NCBI GenBank assembly: GCA_034420695.1
Contig: DAOULB010000010.1
Span: 14,264 to 78,263 of the forward strand
Source of the DNA: Io17-Chloro-G2 sp034420695
GTDB taxonomy: Bacteria > Chloroflexota > Dehalococcoidia > Lucifugimonadales > UBA3495
Reading direction: 5' to 3'
Length of the DNA: 64,000 bases
Shown here: piece after piece, positions 17,228 to 25,984 of the stretch
How the letters are laid out: every line of letters begins with the position of its first letter
How positions within the stretch are numbered: position 1 is the first letter of the stretch
Translations under genes and position numbers: made by a program
Notes under the pieces: model-generated
The model's database searches: none
Told to the model about the DNA's origin: nothing
The model's input: only the letters and a program-made list of their open reading frames with translations

Positions 17228-18592
17228 TCAAGCCGACATCGCCGCAGAGACCGCTGCCATCAAGTCCTCGTCTTCACTGGGCAATACGGTCCTCGGGTCC
17301 AGCAACACCCGGTCCAATTCCACCCGGGCTATAACCGGCGGGTTCCAGCGGCGCAGCCTCTCCATCACCCCTTGCGCTCCGCCAGCGGCCGAATTCCCCT
17401 CCAACGCCAGTGACCAAGACGCCAGCGTCTCCCCCGGCAGGCTGCCCCCTCCAATCGCCGCACGCGACTCCTCCACCCTTGCCGTAAGCCCCAAACGGGC
17501 GTGCCACTCCAAGGCTCGCTTCCTGACGCTGGAATCCGGCGTGGAAATCATCTGCCACACCGGTATCTCCCGCTCTGCCTCGCCCTTCAGATAGTGCAGC
17601 AAGGTTGCGGTGAGCCCGGCAAGGCTCGCCTTGTCGATGCGCACGGCCCGCGCCAAGGGATGCCTTGCCAACCGGGCAACCAGCTCTTGCTTTCCCGCAA
17701 CGATTCCCGCCTGGGGCCCTCCCAGCAACTTGTCTCCCGAGAACAAGACCAACCCGGCCCCCGCAGCTATGCTCTCCTGGGGCGTCGGCTCGTGGGCCAG
17801 CCCGTAGGCTTCAGTGGGCAATAGGCAACCGCTGCCGGTATCGTGAAGAACCTCCACTCCCTTGCGTTGGCCCAACTCCGCCAAGTCGGCGGTCTCGACT
17901 TCCGCGGTGAATCCCTCCACCCGGAAATTGCTGGCGTGCACCTTCATATAGACCGCGGTATTCCCCGTCGTCGCGGCCTCGTAGTCGCTGGCGTATGTCC
18001 GGTTGGTGGTGCCAACGTCAACCAAGGCCGCCCCGCTCTGGAGACACACATCGGGTATTCTGAAGCCACCCCCTATCTCTACCGCCTCGGCCCGGGAAAC
18101 AACAACCTCTCTCCCGGCGGCCAATGCCGAGAGCCCCAGCAGTACCGCGGAAGCGTTGTTGTTGACCACCAAGCTGGCTTCGGCGCCGGTCAGCCTGCGG
18201 ACCAAGCTCTGCAGGTGGCTTTGCCTGGAGCCTCTTCTTCCCTCTTGAAGATCGAACTCCAAGTTGGTGTAGCTGTTGGCCGCCTGCACCATGGCTTCCA
18301 CCGCCGCGGTGCTCAAGGGCGCCCGCCCCAAGTTCGTGTGCAGAATAACCCCGGTGGCGTTGATGACCCGCCGTGGTTCCGGGCGCTGCAACTCCTCCAA
18401 GCGGCGCTCGACTCCTTCGGCCAGCCGTTCCGCTGTAGGCGTCGCCGCCCCCCGTCTTATTTCCTGCCGGGCCCGGGCCAGTTCCTCCCGGACCAACTCC
18501 ACCACCAGCCCGCGGTGCGGGCCGCTGGCCTGTGCCGCCAGTGCCGGGCAAGCCAGTATGGAGTTGACGTTTGGCAGGTCTCGGAGTTGCAT
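17228..18592 (-). CDS. selA: L-seryl-tRNA(Sec) selenium transferase
   Basis: A PLP enzyme that converts seryl-tRNA(Sec) to selenocysteyl-tRNA(Sec) using selenophosphate. From the ATG at 18592 the protein has 454 residues, the normal length, and begins MQLRDLPNVN, as in the family. INATGVILHTNLGRAPL lies near residue 77, and SGDKLLGGPQ contains the PLP lysine (Lys288). The open frame extends upstream to 18790, but those 66 residues are not SelA-like and span a likely -10 box. selB, selD and selC are not in this window. A UGA-containing thioredoxin-like gene at 27828-28712 is a probable client. Confidence 0.92.
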   Translation of the reverse strand: MQLRDLPNVNSILACPALAAQASGPHRGLVVELVREELARARQEIRRGAATPTAERLAEGVERRLEELQRPEPRRVINATGVILHTNLGRAPLSTAAVEAMVQAANSYTNLEFDLQEGRRGSRQSHLQSLVRRLTGAEASLVVNNNASAVLLGLSALAAGREVVVSRAEAVEIGGGFRIPDVCLQSGAALVDVGTTNRTYASDYEAATTGNTAVYMKVHASNFRVEGFTAEVETADLAELGQRKGVEVLHDTGSGCLLPTEAYGLAHEPTPQESIAAGAGLVLFSGDKLLGGPQAGIVAGKQELVARLARHPLARAVRIDKASLAGLTATLLHYLKGEAEREIPVWQMISTPDSSVRKRALEWHARLGLTARVEESRAAIGGGSLPGETLASWSLALEGNSAAGGAQGVMERLRRWNPPVIARVELDRVLLDPRTVLPSEDEDLMAAVSAAMSA

Positions 18593-18650
18593 TTCAAGCG
18601 GTCCGTTTGGTGGAGACACCCCTTGGATTGTCCCAGCGGCGCTCCATCTC

Positions 18651-18656
18651 ATTCTA
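18651..18656 (-). promoter_or_regulatory. Candidate -10 box for selA
   Basis: TAGAAT on the minus strand, 58 bases upstream of the preferred selA ATG. A start here excludes the longer N-terminal reading of selA. The -35 region is poor. Confidence 0.35.
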
Positions 18657-18864
18657 ACACGAACGACCTCCCATCCCGGCGCGGGATCATCCCATTTCAT
18701 CAGCCGCCCTTTGCGGCCAAAACGGCGCCGCGCCTTCTTCTCTTCCAATACCCCTCGCGGCAGTATAAAATCGCCCGGATTCATAGCCACGACGGCAAAC
18801 CGGCCGCAACCGTCTGACCCACTGGTGAAGAATATCGATTGGGCCGCAGCATTCCGAGGTGCCT

Positions 18865-20100
18865 ATGCCGAATACCCGCTATTCCAGCCCCGAAATCGAA
18901 GCCCTGAAAAACACCATCCGCGAAATCGTCAAGGACGAGTGTCTGCCATTGGAAGCCGAATACCTGGCTCACCCGCCCCAGGAGGACGAAGACGACGGCG
19001 GTCCCAGGGGAGTTGCCCAAGCCGTGCAGGGCATCGTCGGCAGCCTGAGCCCGGACAAGTGGGACCGGCTGACCCGTATTTCCAAGGAGACCGGCATCTA
19101 CACCTGCTTCGTTCCCGAGGAATACGGCGGTGGCGGAATGGGGGCTTTGGGCCACACCATGCTCGACGAGGAAGTCCACCGGAGCATTGTCCAGTTGCCT
19201 ACCTCACCCGTACCCATGATGATGTTCGGCTCCTGCACCCCCGAACAGGAGGAGAAATACCTCTACCCCTCAATCCAGGGCGACAAGTACTACGCCTTTG
19301 CCCAAACCGAACCCCAAGCCGGATCCGACCCCGGCGGCATGATGCAGACCCGCGCCGTGGCCGACGGCGACGAATGGGTGCTCAACGGCACCAAGATGTT
19401 CATTTCCGGTGGCGCCTCGGCGGACTTCCTCCTGGTGCAGGCGGTCACCGACCCGGGAAAACGCCAGCGCGGCGGCATCACCATGTTCGTCGTAGACAAC
19501 CCCACCCCTGGCATGTCCTTCGAGCCCATCCGCATCTGGAGCACCCCCACCAAGGCCCACCAGCACTTCGTCCACTTGGACGACGTCAGGGTCCCCCAAA
19601 CTCAAGTGCTCGGTCAGGTGGGTCAGGGCTTCACCCTGGGCCAGAAATGGCTGGTCCACCACGACCGGCTGCTGAGAGGTTCTATGGCCTTGGGCATCCT
19701 CACCAGAGCATTGGAGATGGCCTTGGAATGGGCCAAGCAGCGGGTCACCTACGGGCGCCCCATCGCCGACCGGCAAGCCATCCAGTGGATGCTGACCGAC
19801 GTCTACATCGACATCATGAACCTCCGCGCCCTCACCCGAGAGACGGCCTTCAGGGCTGACGAGGGAGAGGATGTCAGGGTGGAAGCCTCCATGATCAAGT
19901 ATTGCGCCGGCGAGTGGGGCTGGCGGAGCATCGATAAAATCATGCAGGTCTTCGGCGGGCTCGGAGAGTCCCTCGACCTCCCCATACCCCACTGGTACTT
20001 GCTGCTTCGTCACGCCCGAATCGGCGGTGGCACCTCCGAAATTCACAAATTCGTAATGGCCCGTGCCCTATTGGACGGGCGGGTGTCCTTCCAAGGTTAG
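18865..20100 (+). CDS. Acyl-CoA dehydrogenase family protein
   Basis: An FAD-dependent acyl-CoA dehydrogenase of about 411 residues. Family motifs are FAQTEPQAGSDP (FAD/substrate site) and a C-terminal ARIGGGTSEIHK. The position that holds the catalytic Glu in medium-chain enzymes (YEGT) is Gly here. The base may instead lie on another helix, as in long-chain and isovaleryl enzymes. The ATG at 18865 is preceded by GAGG with 5 bases between; a GTG at 18859 adds two residues. The acidic insert EDEDDGG near residue 39 is unusual. It stands alone, so the substrate cannot be assigned. Confidence 0.88.
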   Translation: MPNTRYSSPEIEALKNTIREIVKDECLPLEAEYLAHPPQEDEDDGGPRGVAQAVQGIVGSLSPDKWDRLTRISKETGIYTCFVPEEYGGGGMGALGHTMLDEEVHRSIVQLPTSPVPMMMFGSCTPEQEEKYLYPSIQGDKYYAFAQTEPQAGSDPGGMMQTRAVADGDEWVLNGTKMFISGGASADFLLVQAVTDPGKRQRGGITMFVVDNPTPGMSFEPIRIWSTPTKAHQHFVHLDDVRVPQTQVLGQVGQGFTLGQKWLVHHDRLLRGSMALGILTRALEMALEWAKQRVTYGRPIADRQAIQWMLTDVYIDIMNLRALTRETAFRADEGEDVRVEASMIKYCAGEWGWRSIDKIMQVFGGLGESLDLPIPHWYLLLRHARIGGGTSEIHKFVMARALLDGRVSFQG

Positions 20101-20236
20101 TGGGAACTCTTACGCCTCTGGCGACAAGGCCAATCCGGCTCCCGGTTCGTATATCCGCCACCAGTCCCTACCGGGAAGCCGGGAGAACCGGAACGCGAAA
20201 TCTGGAATTCGCCGGGACCCGAATTTCCAACTTTTT

Positions 20237-20281
20237 GAAGCCGGAATCTACTGAAGCGGAATCTACTGAAGAAGGAACTCT
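20237..20281 (+). repeat. Short tandem repeats carrying the SIMPL-gene ribosome-binding site
   Basis: Two and a half copies of a 15-16 base unit GAAG(C)CGGAATCTACT lie immediately before the SIMPL gene. The last, degenerate copy contains the GAAGGA ribosome-binding site. Confidence 0.6.
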
Positions 20282-21295
20282 ATGATGCCTAACAGGAAGA
20301 CCATGCTGGCTACTCTCTTGGCCGTACTTAGCTTGGCCTTGCTGACCATGGCCTGCGCCATGTCCGCCCCCCGGGAAGACTCTCCGGAGCAGGCGGCCTC
20401 CCCTGCAGCAGCAGCCGCCGCTCCACTTCAACCGGAGGCGCCGGAACCCTCCGCCAAGCAAATCTCCGCCCCTGCCGGTGACCCAGCTCGCCAGCTTATG
20501 TCAGCCCCGTCAACTTCTCCCGCCCAAGAGGAGCCCTACAGGGCCATACTGGTTACCGGCCAAGGAGAGGCTTCCGCCGCCCCGGACTTGGCTACCCTTT
20601 CCTTGGGGGTGGAAGCCTCCGGCCCCACCGTGCGGGAGGCTCGCGGCGTCGCCGCCGCTGCCATCCAGGACATGATGGACCTCTTGAAACAGCGCTCCGT
20701 TGCTGAAGAAGACATCCAGACCACCCGGCTGAACATCTACCCGAAGTACGGCACCCGGACAGTCACCCGGTGTCCGGGTCAAGAAGACGAGCCGGCCTCC
20801 TCCATCATGCCCAGGCAGGAAATTTCCATCGGCGTCATGCCATCCAAGGATCCACCCAAGACCGAAGAGTGCATTACCGAACGTCAGTCGGTAATAACCG
20901 GCTATGAGGTGAACCACCAAGTCATCGTGAAGCTACGGGAGTTGGACACCGTAGGCGAAATCATCGACGAGGTAACCGATGCCGGCGGCGACCTCGCCAG
21001 GTTCGAAGGTATCAGTTTTTCCCTCGAAGACCCGGAGCCCCTTCAAGAGGAGGCCCTGAACCAGGCTATTTCCGATGCCCGGTCGAAGGCCGAACAGATG
21101 GCCGGCCAAGGTGGCGTCAGCCTGGGAGACCTTATTCGTCTGTCGGAAAGCTCCTCGCCCCCCGCTTCGCCCTACCTCGGCTTAGACCGTCAATTCGCCT
21201 TGGAATCGGCGGCTGCCAAGGCGGTGCCGACCACGGTAAGCGGCGGCTCCGTTACTGTCCATGCAACCGTGAGCGCCGTGTTCGATATAGAGTAG
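20282..21295 (+). CDS. SIMPL-domain (DUF541) lipoprotein
   Basis: A 337-residue secreted lipoprotein. The N-terminus has a charged start, a hydrophobic core and the lipobox LTMAC (Cys near residue 25), then a low-complexity Ala/Pro/Glu linker to about residue 85. The remainder is a SIMPL domain starting ILVTGQGEASAAPDLATLSLGV. An insertion near residues 150-215 is rich in charged residues and contains two cysteines (TRCPG and EECI). SIMPL proteins are periplasmic or surface proteins of unclear function. The second ATG (20285) is also possible. Confidence 0.85.
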   Translation: MMPNRKTMLATLLAVLSLALLTMACAMSAPREDSPEQAASPAAAAAAPLQPEAPEPSAKQISAPAGDPARQLMSAPSTSPAQEEPYRAILVTGQGEASAAPDLATLSLGVEASGPTVREARGVAAAAIQDMMDLLKQRSVAEEDIQTTRLNIYPKYGTRTVTRCPGQEDEPASSIMPRQEISIGVMPSKDPPKTEECITERQSVITGYEVNHQVIVKLRELDTVGEIIDEVTDAGGDLARFEGISFSLEDPEPLQEEALNQAISDARSKAEQMAGQGGVSLGDLIRLSESSSPPASPYLGLDRQFALESAAAKAVPTTVSGGSVTVHATVSAVFDIE

Positions 21296-21351
21296 CCGCG
21301 CCTCCAGGGCACTGCGCACCCGTCGCTCATTTGGAGCCTGTGAAACCGGCC

Positions 21352-21380
21352 TTGCGATCGAACGGAGGGGTTGTTAGAAT
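21352..21380 (+). promoter_or_regulatory. Promoter of the riboflavin operon
   Basis: TTGCGA (21352-21357), a 17-base spacer and TAGAAT (21375-21380). The expected start near 21388 leaves about 37 bases before ribD, too short for an FMN riboswitch, and no RFN-like sequence is present. Confidence 0.55.
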
Positions 21381-21424
21381 CTGAATTGGCTTATCAACGC
21401 CCCTGATAATAATGCTCGTATAAC

Positions 21425-22645
21425 ATGCCTGTTGGCGATAGCATAACAAGACCAATCCTGGGCTACGCCGGGCAGTCTCTCGGCGCCGAACTTGCTCCGA
21501 TGCAACGTTCCTTTCAGTTGGCCCGGGGCGCCCTCGGTTCCACCAGCCCCAATCCGGCTGTTGGAGCCGTGGTAGTCCGGGACGGCAGGGTAGTCGGCGA
21601 GGGTTGCACCCAGCCGCCGGGAGGCCCTCACGCCGAAATTGGTGCCCTCCGCCAAGCGGGAGAGCTTGCCCGTGGTGCCGATCTTTACACTACGCTGGAG
21701 CCTTGCTGCACCTACGGAAGGACTCCTCCTTGCACCGGCGCCATTATTTCTGCCGGCGTCGGGCGGGTTTTCGTAGCGGCGAGGGACCCCAACCCGCTCG
21801 TGTGTGGCCGCGGATGCCGGGAACTGGTTGATGCCGGAATACCCGTAGAGCATTCCCAAGGCAGCGAGGCCGAGGACGCCGAGGAGTTTTACCGGGCCTT
21901 TGCTAAACACATCAACGCCGGTTTGCCTTATGTGACCGCCAAGTTTGCTATGAGTCTTGACGGAAAGATAGCAGCCCACACCGGTGACTCTAAGTGGGTA
22001 ACCGGTCCGGTTGCCAGGACGCTGGTCCAGGAACTTCGCCGGGAATGCGACGCCATCCTCGCCGGCGTCAACACCGTCTTGGCCGACGACCCTCAACTGA
22101 CCGCCCGTGACCCTTCCGGCAATGACCTCCCCCGGCAACCCCTGCGGGTGGTGCTCGACAGCCGTTGCAGGACGCCTTCCGCCGCCAGGATATTTTCAGG
22201 GCCGGGCAAACCCCTTATCGCCACAACCTCCAACGCTCCCGCCGCCGCAAGACTTGCCCTGGAGGCCGCCGGAGCCGAAATCTTTGTGACAAGCCCTTCT
22301 CCCCATTCCGTGGTGGACATCCATCCCGTATTGAAAGAACTGGGCCGCTTGGGCGTCGTCAACCTGCTGGTTGAAGGCGGTGGGGCCGTGCTGGGGACGC
22401 TGTTTGACCAAGGCTTGGTTGACCGGGTTAAGGCCTTCCTAGCCCCTGTGATTATAGGCGGCCGGGAAGCCGCTTCTCCGGTGGCCGGTACTGGCGTGGC
22501 CTCTATGGCCGCGGCCTGGAGCTTGGAAAAAGCCCGAATTGAGCAGGTAGGCCCCGACTGGCTCATCAGCGGCTATCCTGTTTCCAGCCGTGCCCGCGAT
22601 GCGTCCGCAGGAAAGGCGAATGACGGCACCGGGGAAGGAGGCTGA
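21425..22645 (+). CDS. ribD: Bifunctional riboflavin deaminase/reductase
   Basis: A 406-residue RibD. The N-terminal deaminase has HAEIGAL and TLEPCCTYGRTPPC, which supply the zinc ligands. The C-terminal reductase begins FAMSLDGKIAAHTGDSKWVTG. Together they convert the GTP cyclohydrolase II product to 5-amino-6-ribitylamino-uracil phosphate. The first 25 residues precede the usual family start, so translation could begin downstream. The ribE start follows within 4 bases, so the genes are translationally coupled. Confidence 0.95.
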   Translation: MPVGDSITRPILGYAGQSLGAELAPMQRSFQLARGALGSTSPNPAVGAVVVRDGRVVGEGCTQPPGGPHAEIGALRQAGELARGADLYTTLEPCCTYGRTPPCTGAIISAGVGRVFVAARDPNPLVCGRGCRELVDAGIPVEHSQGSEAEDAEEFYRAFAKHINAGLPYVTAKFAMSLDGKIAAHTGDSKWVTGPVARTLVQELRRECDAILAGVNTVLADDPQLTARDPSGNDLPRQPLRVVLDSRCRTPSAARIFSGPGKPLIATTSNAPAAARLALEAAGAEIFVTSPSPHSVVDIHPVLKELGRLGVVNLLVEGGGAVLGTLFDQGLVDRVKAFLAPVIIGGREAASPVAGTGVASMAAAWSLEKARIEQVGPDWLISGYPVSSRARDASAGKANDGTGEGG

Positions 22646-22648
22646 ACC

Positions 22649-23260
22649 TTGTTTACCGGCATTGTCGAAGAAGTCGGCCGGATCATGCAGGTCGAACCCA
22701 GTAAACTGACCATCGACGCTTCTTTGGTCACTGACGGGTTGAACCTGGGCGACAGCGTCTGTATCAACGGGGCCTGCCTCACCGTAGTCTCCTTCGCTGG
22801 CCAGGCCTTTAGCGTCGAACTGTCTCCCGAAACCCTCAGGCGCACCGCTTTAGGGGGCCTGAGAGCCGGCGGGGTGGTGAACTTGGAACGCGCCCTTTCC
22901 GCCGATGGTCGCTTGGGCGGCCACATCGTCCAAGGCCATGCCGACGGAACCGGCAGGGTCACTTCCCTCAGACCCGAAGAGGATTGCGTCATCGTGCGCG
23001 TGCGGGCCCCAAAACGCCTGATGCCCTACATCGTTGAGAAGGGTTTCATTGCAATTGACGGTATAAGTCTGACCGTGGTAAAAAAGGGTTCTTCCTCCTT
23101 CACCCTGTCGGTGATCCCTTACACGCTGCGAAACACCAACTTGGAAGCCATTCAAGTCGGAGACAGGGTAAACTTGGAAGTGGACATCCTGGCCAAGTAC
23201 GTGGAAAGTCTTCTTGCCGCCCAGCAGGAAGGCCGGTCATCCGGGAAACCGGTAGTTTAA
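22649..23260 (+). CDS. ribE: Riboflavin synthase alpha chain
   Basis: Dismutates two 6,7-dimethyl-8-ribityllumazine molecules to riboflavin. The 203 residues show the expected internal repeat: FTGIVEEVG starts the first barrel and HIVQGHADGTG leads the second. The start codon is TTG at 22649, with GGAAGGAGG overlapping the ribD stop. ribBA follows after 10 bases. Confidence 0.95.
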   Translation: MFTGIVEEVGRIMQVEPSKLTIDASLVTDGLNLGDSVCINGACLTVVSFAGQAFSVELSPETLRRTALGGLRAGGVVNLERALSADGRLGGHIVQGHADGTGRVTSLRPEEDCVIVRVRAPKRLMPYIVEKGFIAIDGISLTVVKKGSSSFTLSVIPYTLRNTNLEAIQVGDRVNLEVDILAKYVESLLAAQQEGRSSGKPVV

Positions 23261-23270
23261 GGACGGGAAT

Positions 23271-24476
23271 ATGCCTCTGTGCAGCCTCGAAGAAGCCCTG
23301 GACGACCTCAGAGCAGGTAAGCTCTTGATTGTGGTCGACGACGAGAAGCGGGAAAACGAGGGCGACCTCGTTATGCCCGCCGAAATGGTGACTCCCGAGG
23401 CTGTCAACTTCATTACCACCTACGCCCGCGGTTTGGTCTGCATGCCAATGCTGGGTGAGCGGCTTGACGAACTCGACATGCCCCTCATGATCGGCAAGAA
23501 TGCCGCCAATAAGAACCAGACCGCCTTCACCGTTTCAGTGGACTACAAGAACGGGACTACCACCGGGATTTCCGCTTTCGACCGGGCCGCCACCATCCTG
23601 GCCTTGGTCGACCCAGCTACCAAGGCCAGCGACTTCAATCAGCCCGGCCACCTCTTCCCCCTCCGGTACCATCCTGGCGGCGTCCTCGCCCGCCCCGGCC
23701 ATACCGAGGCCATCATCGACCTGTGCAACCTGATGGACATGTACCCCGCTGGCATCGTCTGCGAAATCATGAACGATGACGGCACCATGGCCCGCATGGA
23801 CTCCTTGGAAGAATTCGCCGCGTTCCACCAGCTCAAGATTCTAAGCATCGCCCAGATAGTCGCCCACCGCCGCCGCAACGAAAAACTCATCGAGCGGGTG
23901 GCCGAAGCCCGGTTGCCCACCAAATATGGTGAGTTCAAGGCAATGGCCTATCGCAGCCCCACCGAACCTGGCGAACACATCGCCTTGACCCTTGGAGACT
24001 GGGACCCCGACAGCCCGGTGCTTACCAGGATACACAGCGAGTGCTTGACCGGCGACGTGTTCGGCAGCTTGCGCTGCGATTGCGGCGAGCAGATGCACTT
24101 GTCCTTGAGGATTCTGGGCGACGCCGGCGCCGGGGTGTTCCTGTATATGCGGCAAGAGGGCAGGGGCATCGGACTGCACAACAAAATCAAGGCCTACTCC
24201 CTGCAAGACACCGGCCTTGACACGGTGGAAGCCAACCACTCCCTCGGCTTCGACGCCGACATGCGCCACTACGGAATTGGCGCCCAGATTCTTCTGGACC
24301 TCGGGGTCAAGAAAGTGAAACTGCTAACCAACAACCCCACCAAGATGATCGGCCTCTCCGGCTTCGACCTGGAAATTGTGGAACGGGTGCCCGTCGAAAT
24401 CGAAGTCAACGCCGAAAACCGGGACTACCTGCGCACCAAGAGGGCCAAGTTAGGCCACATTCTGGGTAACTGCTAG
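23271..24476 (+). CDS. ribBA: Bifunctional DHBP synthase / GTP cyclohydrolase II
   Basis: A 401-residue fusion. The N-terminal half (residues 1-200) is 3,4-dihydroxy-2-butanone-4-phosphate synthase, with DEKRENEGDL and RPGHTEAIID. The C-terminal half is GTP cyclohydrolase II, with the zinc cysteines in HSECLTGDVFGSLRCDCGEQ and the GTP-binding RQEGRGIGLHNK. It supplies both precursors of the lumazine intermediate. Lumazine synthase (ribH) is not next to it and must be encoded elsewhere. Last gene of the rib operon. Confidence 0.96.
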   Translation: MPLCSLEEALDDLRAGKLLIVVDDEKRENEGDLVMPAEMVTPEAVNFITTYARGLVCMPMLGERLDELDMPLMIGKNAANKNQTAFTVSVDYKNGTTTGISAFDRAATILALVDPATKASDFNQPGHLFPLRYHPGGVLARPGHTEAIIDLCNLMDMYPAGIVCEIMNDDGTMARMDSLEEFAAFHQLKILSIAQIVAHRRRNEKLIERVAEARLPTKYGEFKAMAYRSPTEPGEHIALTLGDWDPDSPVLTRIHSECLTGDVFGSLRCDCGEQMHLSLRILGDAGAGVFLYMRQEGRGIGLHNKIKAYSLQDTGLDTVEANHSLGFDADMRHYGIGAQILLDLGVKKVKLLTNNPTKMIGLSGFDLEIVERVPVEIEVNAENRDYLRTKRAKLGHILGNC

Positions 24477-24555
24477 GCTGGTTACACTAAGCTGGAAGGC
24501 CTGAGCAAGAGCCCGCAATCCCTAACAGGCAACCGGCAATAGGCTAATCAACAAG

Positions 24556-24586
24556 GGGGCGCGGAATCCCGCGCCCCTATTTGTTG
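24556..24586. terminator. Bidirectional terminator between ribBA and prfB
   Basis: GGGGCGCGG and CCGCGCCCC pair (24556-24564 and 24569-24577) around a 4-base loop. TATTTGTTG follows on the plus strand and CTTGTTGATT on the minus strand. The stem abuts the prfB stop codon. Confidence 0.75.
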
Positions 24587-25681
24587 CCCACCCTGGAAAG
24601 CAAATAGGCCTCGATGAACCCTGCCAGATCCCCGTCCAGCACCGCGTCGGGGTTGGTGCTCTGGTAGTCCGTCCTGTGGTCCTTGACCGACTTGTACGGG
24701 TGCAGCACGTAGCTCCTTATCTGGTTGCCCCACTCCGGTGACGGGCGCTCCCCTCGCAGCCTCGCCGCCTCCTCCGCCCTCTCTTCATTCCTCTTGGCCA
24801 AGAGCTTGGACTTGAGAATCCGCATGGCGAATTCCCGGTTCTGGTGTTGCGAGCGCTCATTTTGGCAGCTGATAACTATGCCGGTGGGTATATGGGTCAG
24901 GCGCACCGCGGAGGCCACCTTCTGCACGTTCTGGCCCCCCGGCCCGCTGGACCTGAAGAACTCGACCTTAATGTCCTCCGGCCGGACGGTTATTTCCGTG
25001 TCTTCTTCCTCAGCCGTCGGCAGCACCTCTACCGACGCAAACGAGGTGTGGCGGCGGAAATCCGGGTCGAAGGGAGATATCCTCACCAAGCGGTGCACTC
25101 CCACCTCAGACCCCAAGTAGCCGTAGGCCAGTGCCCCGCCTATCTCCAGGGTGCCTGACCTGATCCCTGCCTCATCGCCGTACGACATGTCCATCACTTG
25201 GACCGCCCTGTTTTCAGACTCGGCCCAACGGGCGTACATCCGCAGCAGCATTTCAGCCCAGTCGTGGGAGTCGGTGCCCCCCGCCCCGGCTTGAATCGAA
25301 ACTATGGCGCTGCGGTCGTCGTAATCTCCGGAAAGGGTCAGGTTGATTTCTTCCCGGTCCAGCGCCTGCCCTATGTCCAAGGCTTCCTGGGCCAGCAGTT
25401 CCTCGATGGAGAAATCCCCCTCTTCAAGGGCCAGTTCCATCAGTTCCTGGGCCGAATCCGCCCTGGACCGCAGCCCGCTCCAAGTCTCAACCATCTCATT
25501 GAGACGGGCAAGTTGTCTCATCTTCTGCTGGGCTAGGCGGGAATCGTCCCAGAATGTGGGGTCTGCCGCTTCCTTTTCCAAAGCGGCTATTGCTGCTTCT
25601 TTCTGAGGAAGGTCAAAGACGCAGGGCAACCGAGTCTATCTTTCCACACATGCCCTCGATCTTTTGCTTCAGGTCCTCCAT
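24577..25681 (-). CDS. prfB: Peptide chain release factor 2, with programmed +1 frameshift
   Basis: RF2 recognises UGA and UAA. The main frame contains the stop-codon recognition motif SPF (RISPFD) and the catalytic GGQ loop (SSGPGGQNVQK). The gene is split: a short frame starts at the ATG at 25681 (MEDLKQKIEG, preceded by AAGGA with 5 bases between) and reaches CTT-TGA at 25618-25613. A +1 shift there continues as GAC-CTT-CCT. The product is 22 + 345 = 367 residues, normal for RF2. The usual Shine-Dalgarno-like AGGGGG just upstream of the shift site is absent. A TTG-initiated reading from 25629 is spurious. Confidence 0.93.
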
Positions 25682-25747
25682 GCGCTTCCTTTCCTCTCCT
25701 GGACACTGGACAGTTGTAGTCCACCCTGAAAATCTTTACGGATTTGC

Positions 25748-25753
25748 ATTATA
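25748..25753 (-). promoter_or_regulatory. -10 box of the prfB promoter
   Basis: A perfect TATAAT on the minus strand, about 67 bases before the prfB ATG. No convincing -35 hexamer. It lies in the 303-base prfB-thrS divergent gap, which otherwise holds only the thrS promoter. Confidence 0.5.
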
Positions 25754-25921
25754 GCATTCCCACAGGCTTGACTACCCGTTCACATCAGCGACGAAAATCG
25801 AAGAAAGCCTGCCGGGCTTCCCTGGGGAACCATGCATTTCAACACCAGCCAAGTCAGCCCCATACACAATCGCCATCGTCGGCTCCCTTCTCCCCTACCG
25901 AGCGCAGGCTCTGCCGCGGAG

Positions 25922-25927
25922 TATAAT
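25922..25927 (+). promoter_or_regulatory. -10 box of the thrS promoter
   Basis: A perfect TATAAT 58 bases upstream of the thrS ATG, without a clear -35 box. The leader is too short for a T-box element. Confidence 0.5.
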
Positions 25928-25984
25928 TGACCTGACCCATATTCCACCTGCGCCAATCTCCCCACCCTTTAAACGGAAGGAATC

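Noticed and set aside
21296..21424. FMN riboswitch before ribD
   Set aside because: No RFN-like conserved blocks; a good promoter lies too close to the start codon to leave room.
24556..24577. Stem near the prfB stop as a recoding signal
   Set aside because: It is a bidirectional terminator at the 3' ends; the frameshift site is at the other end of prfB.
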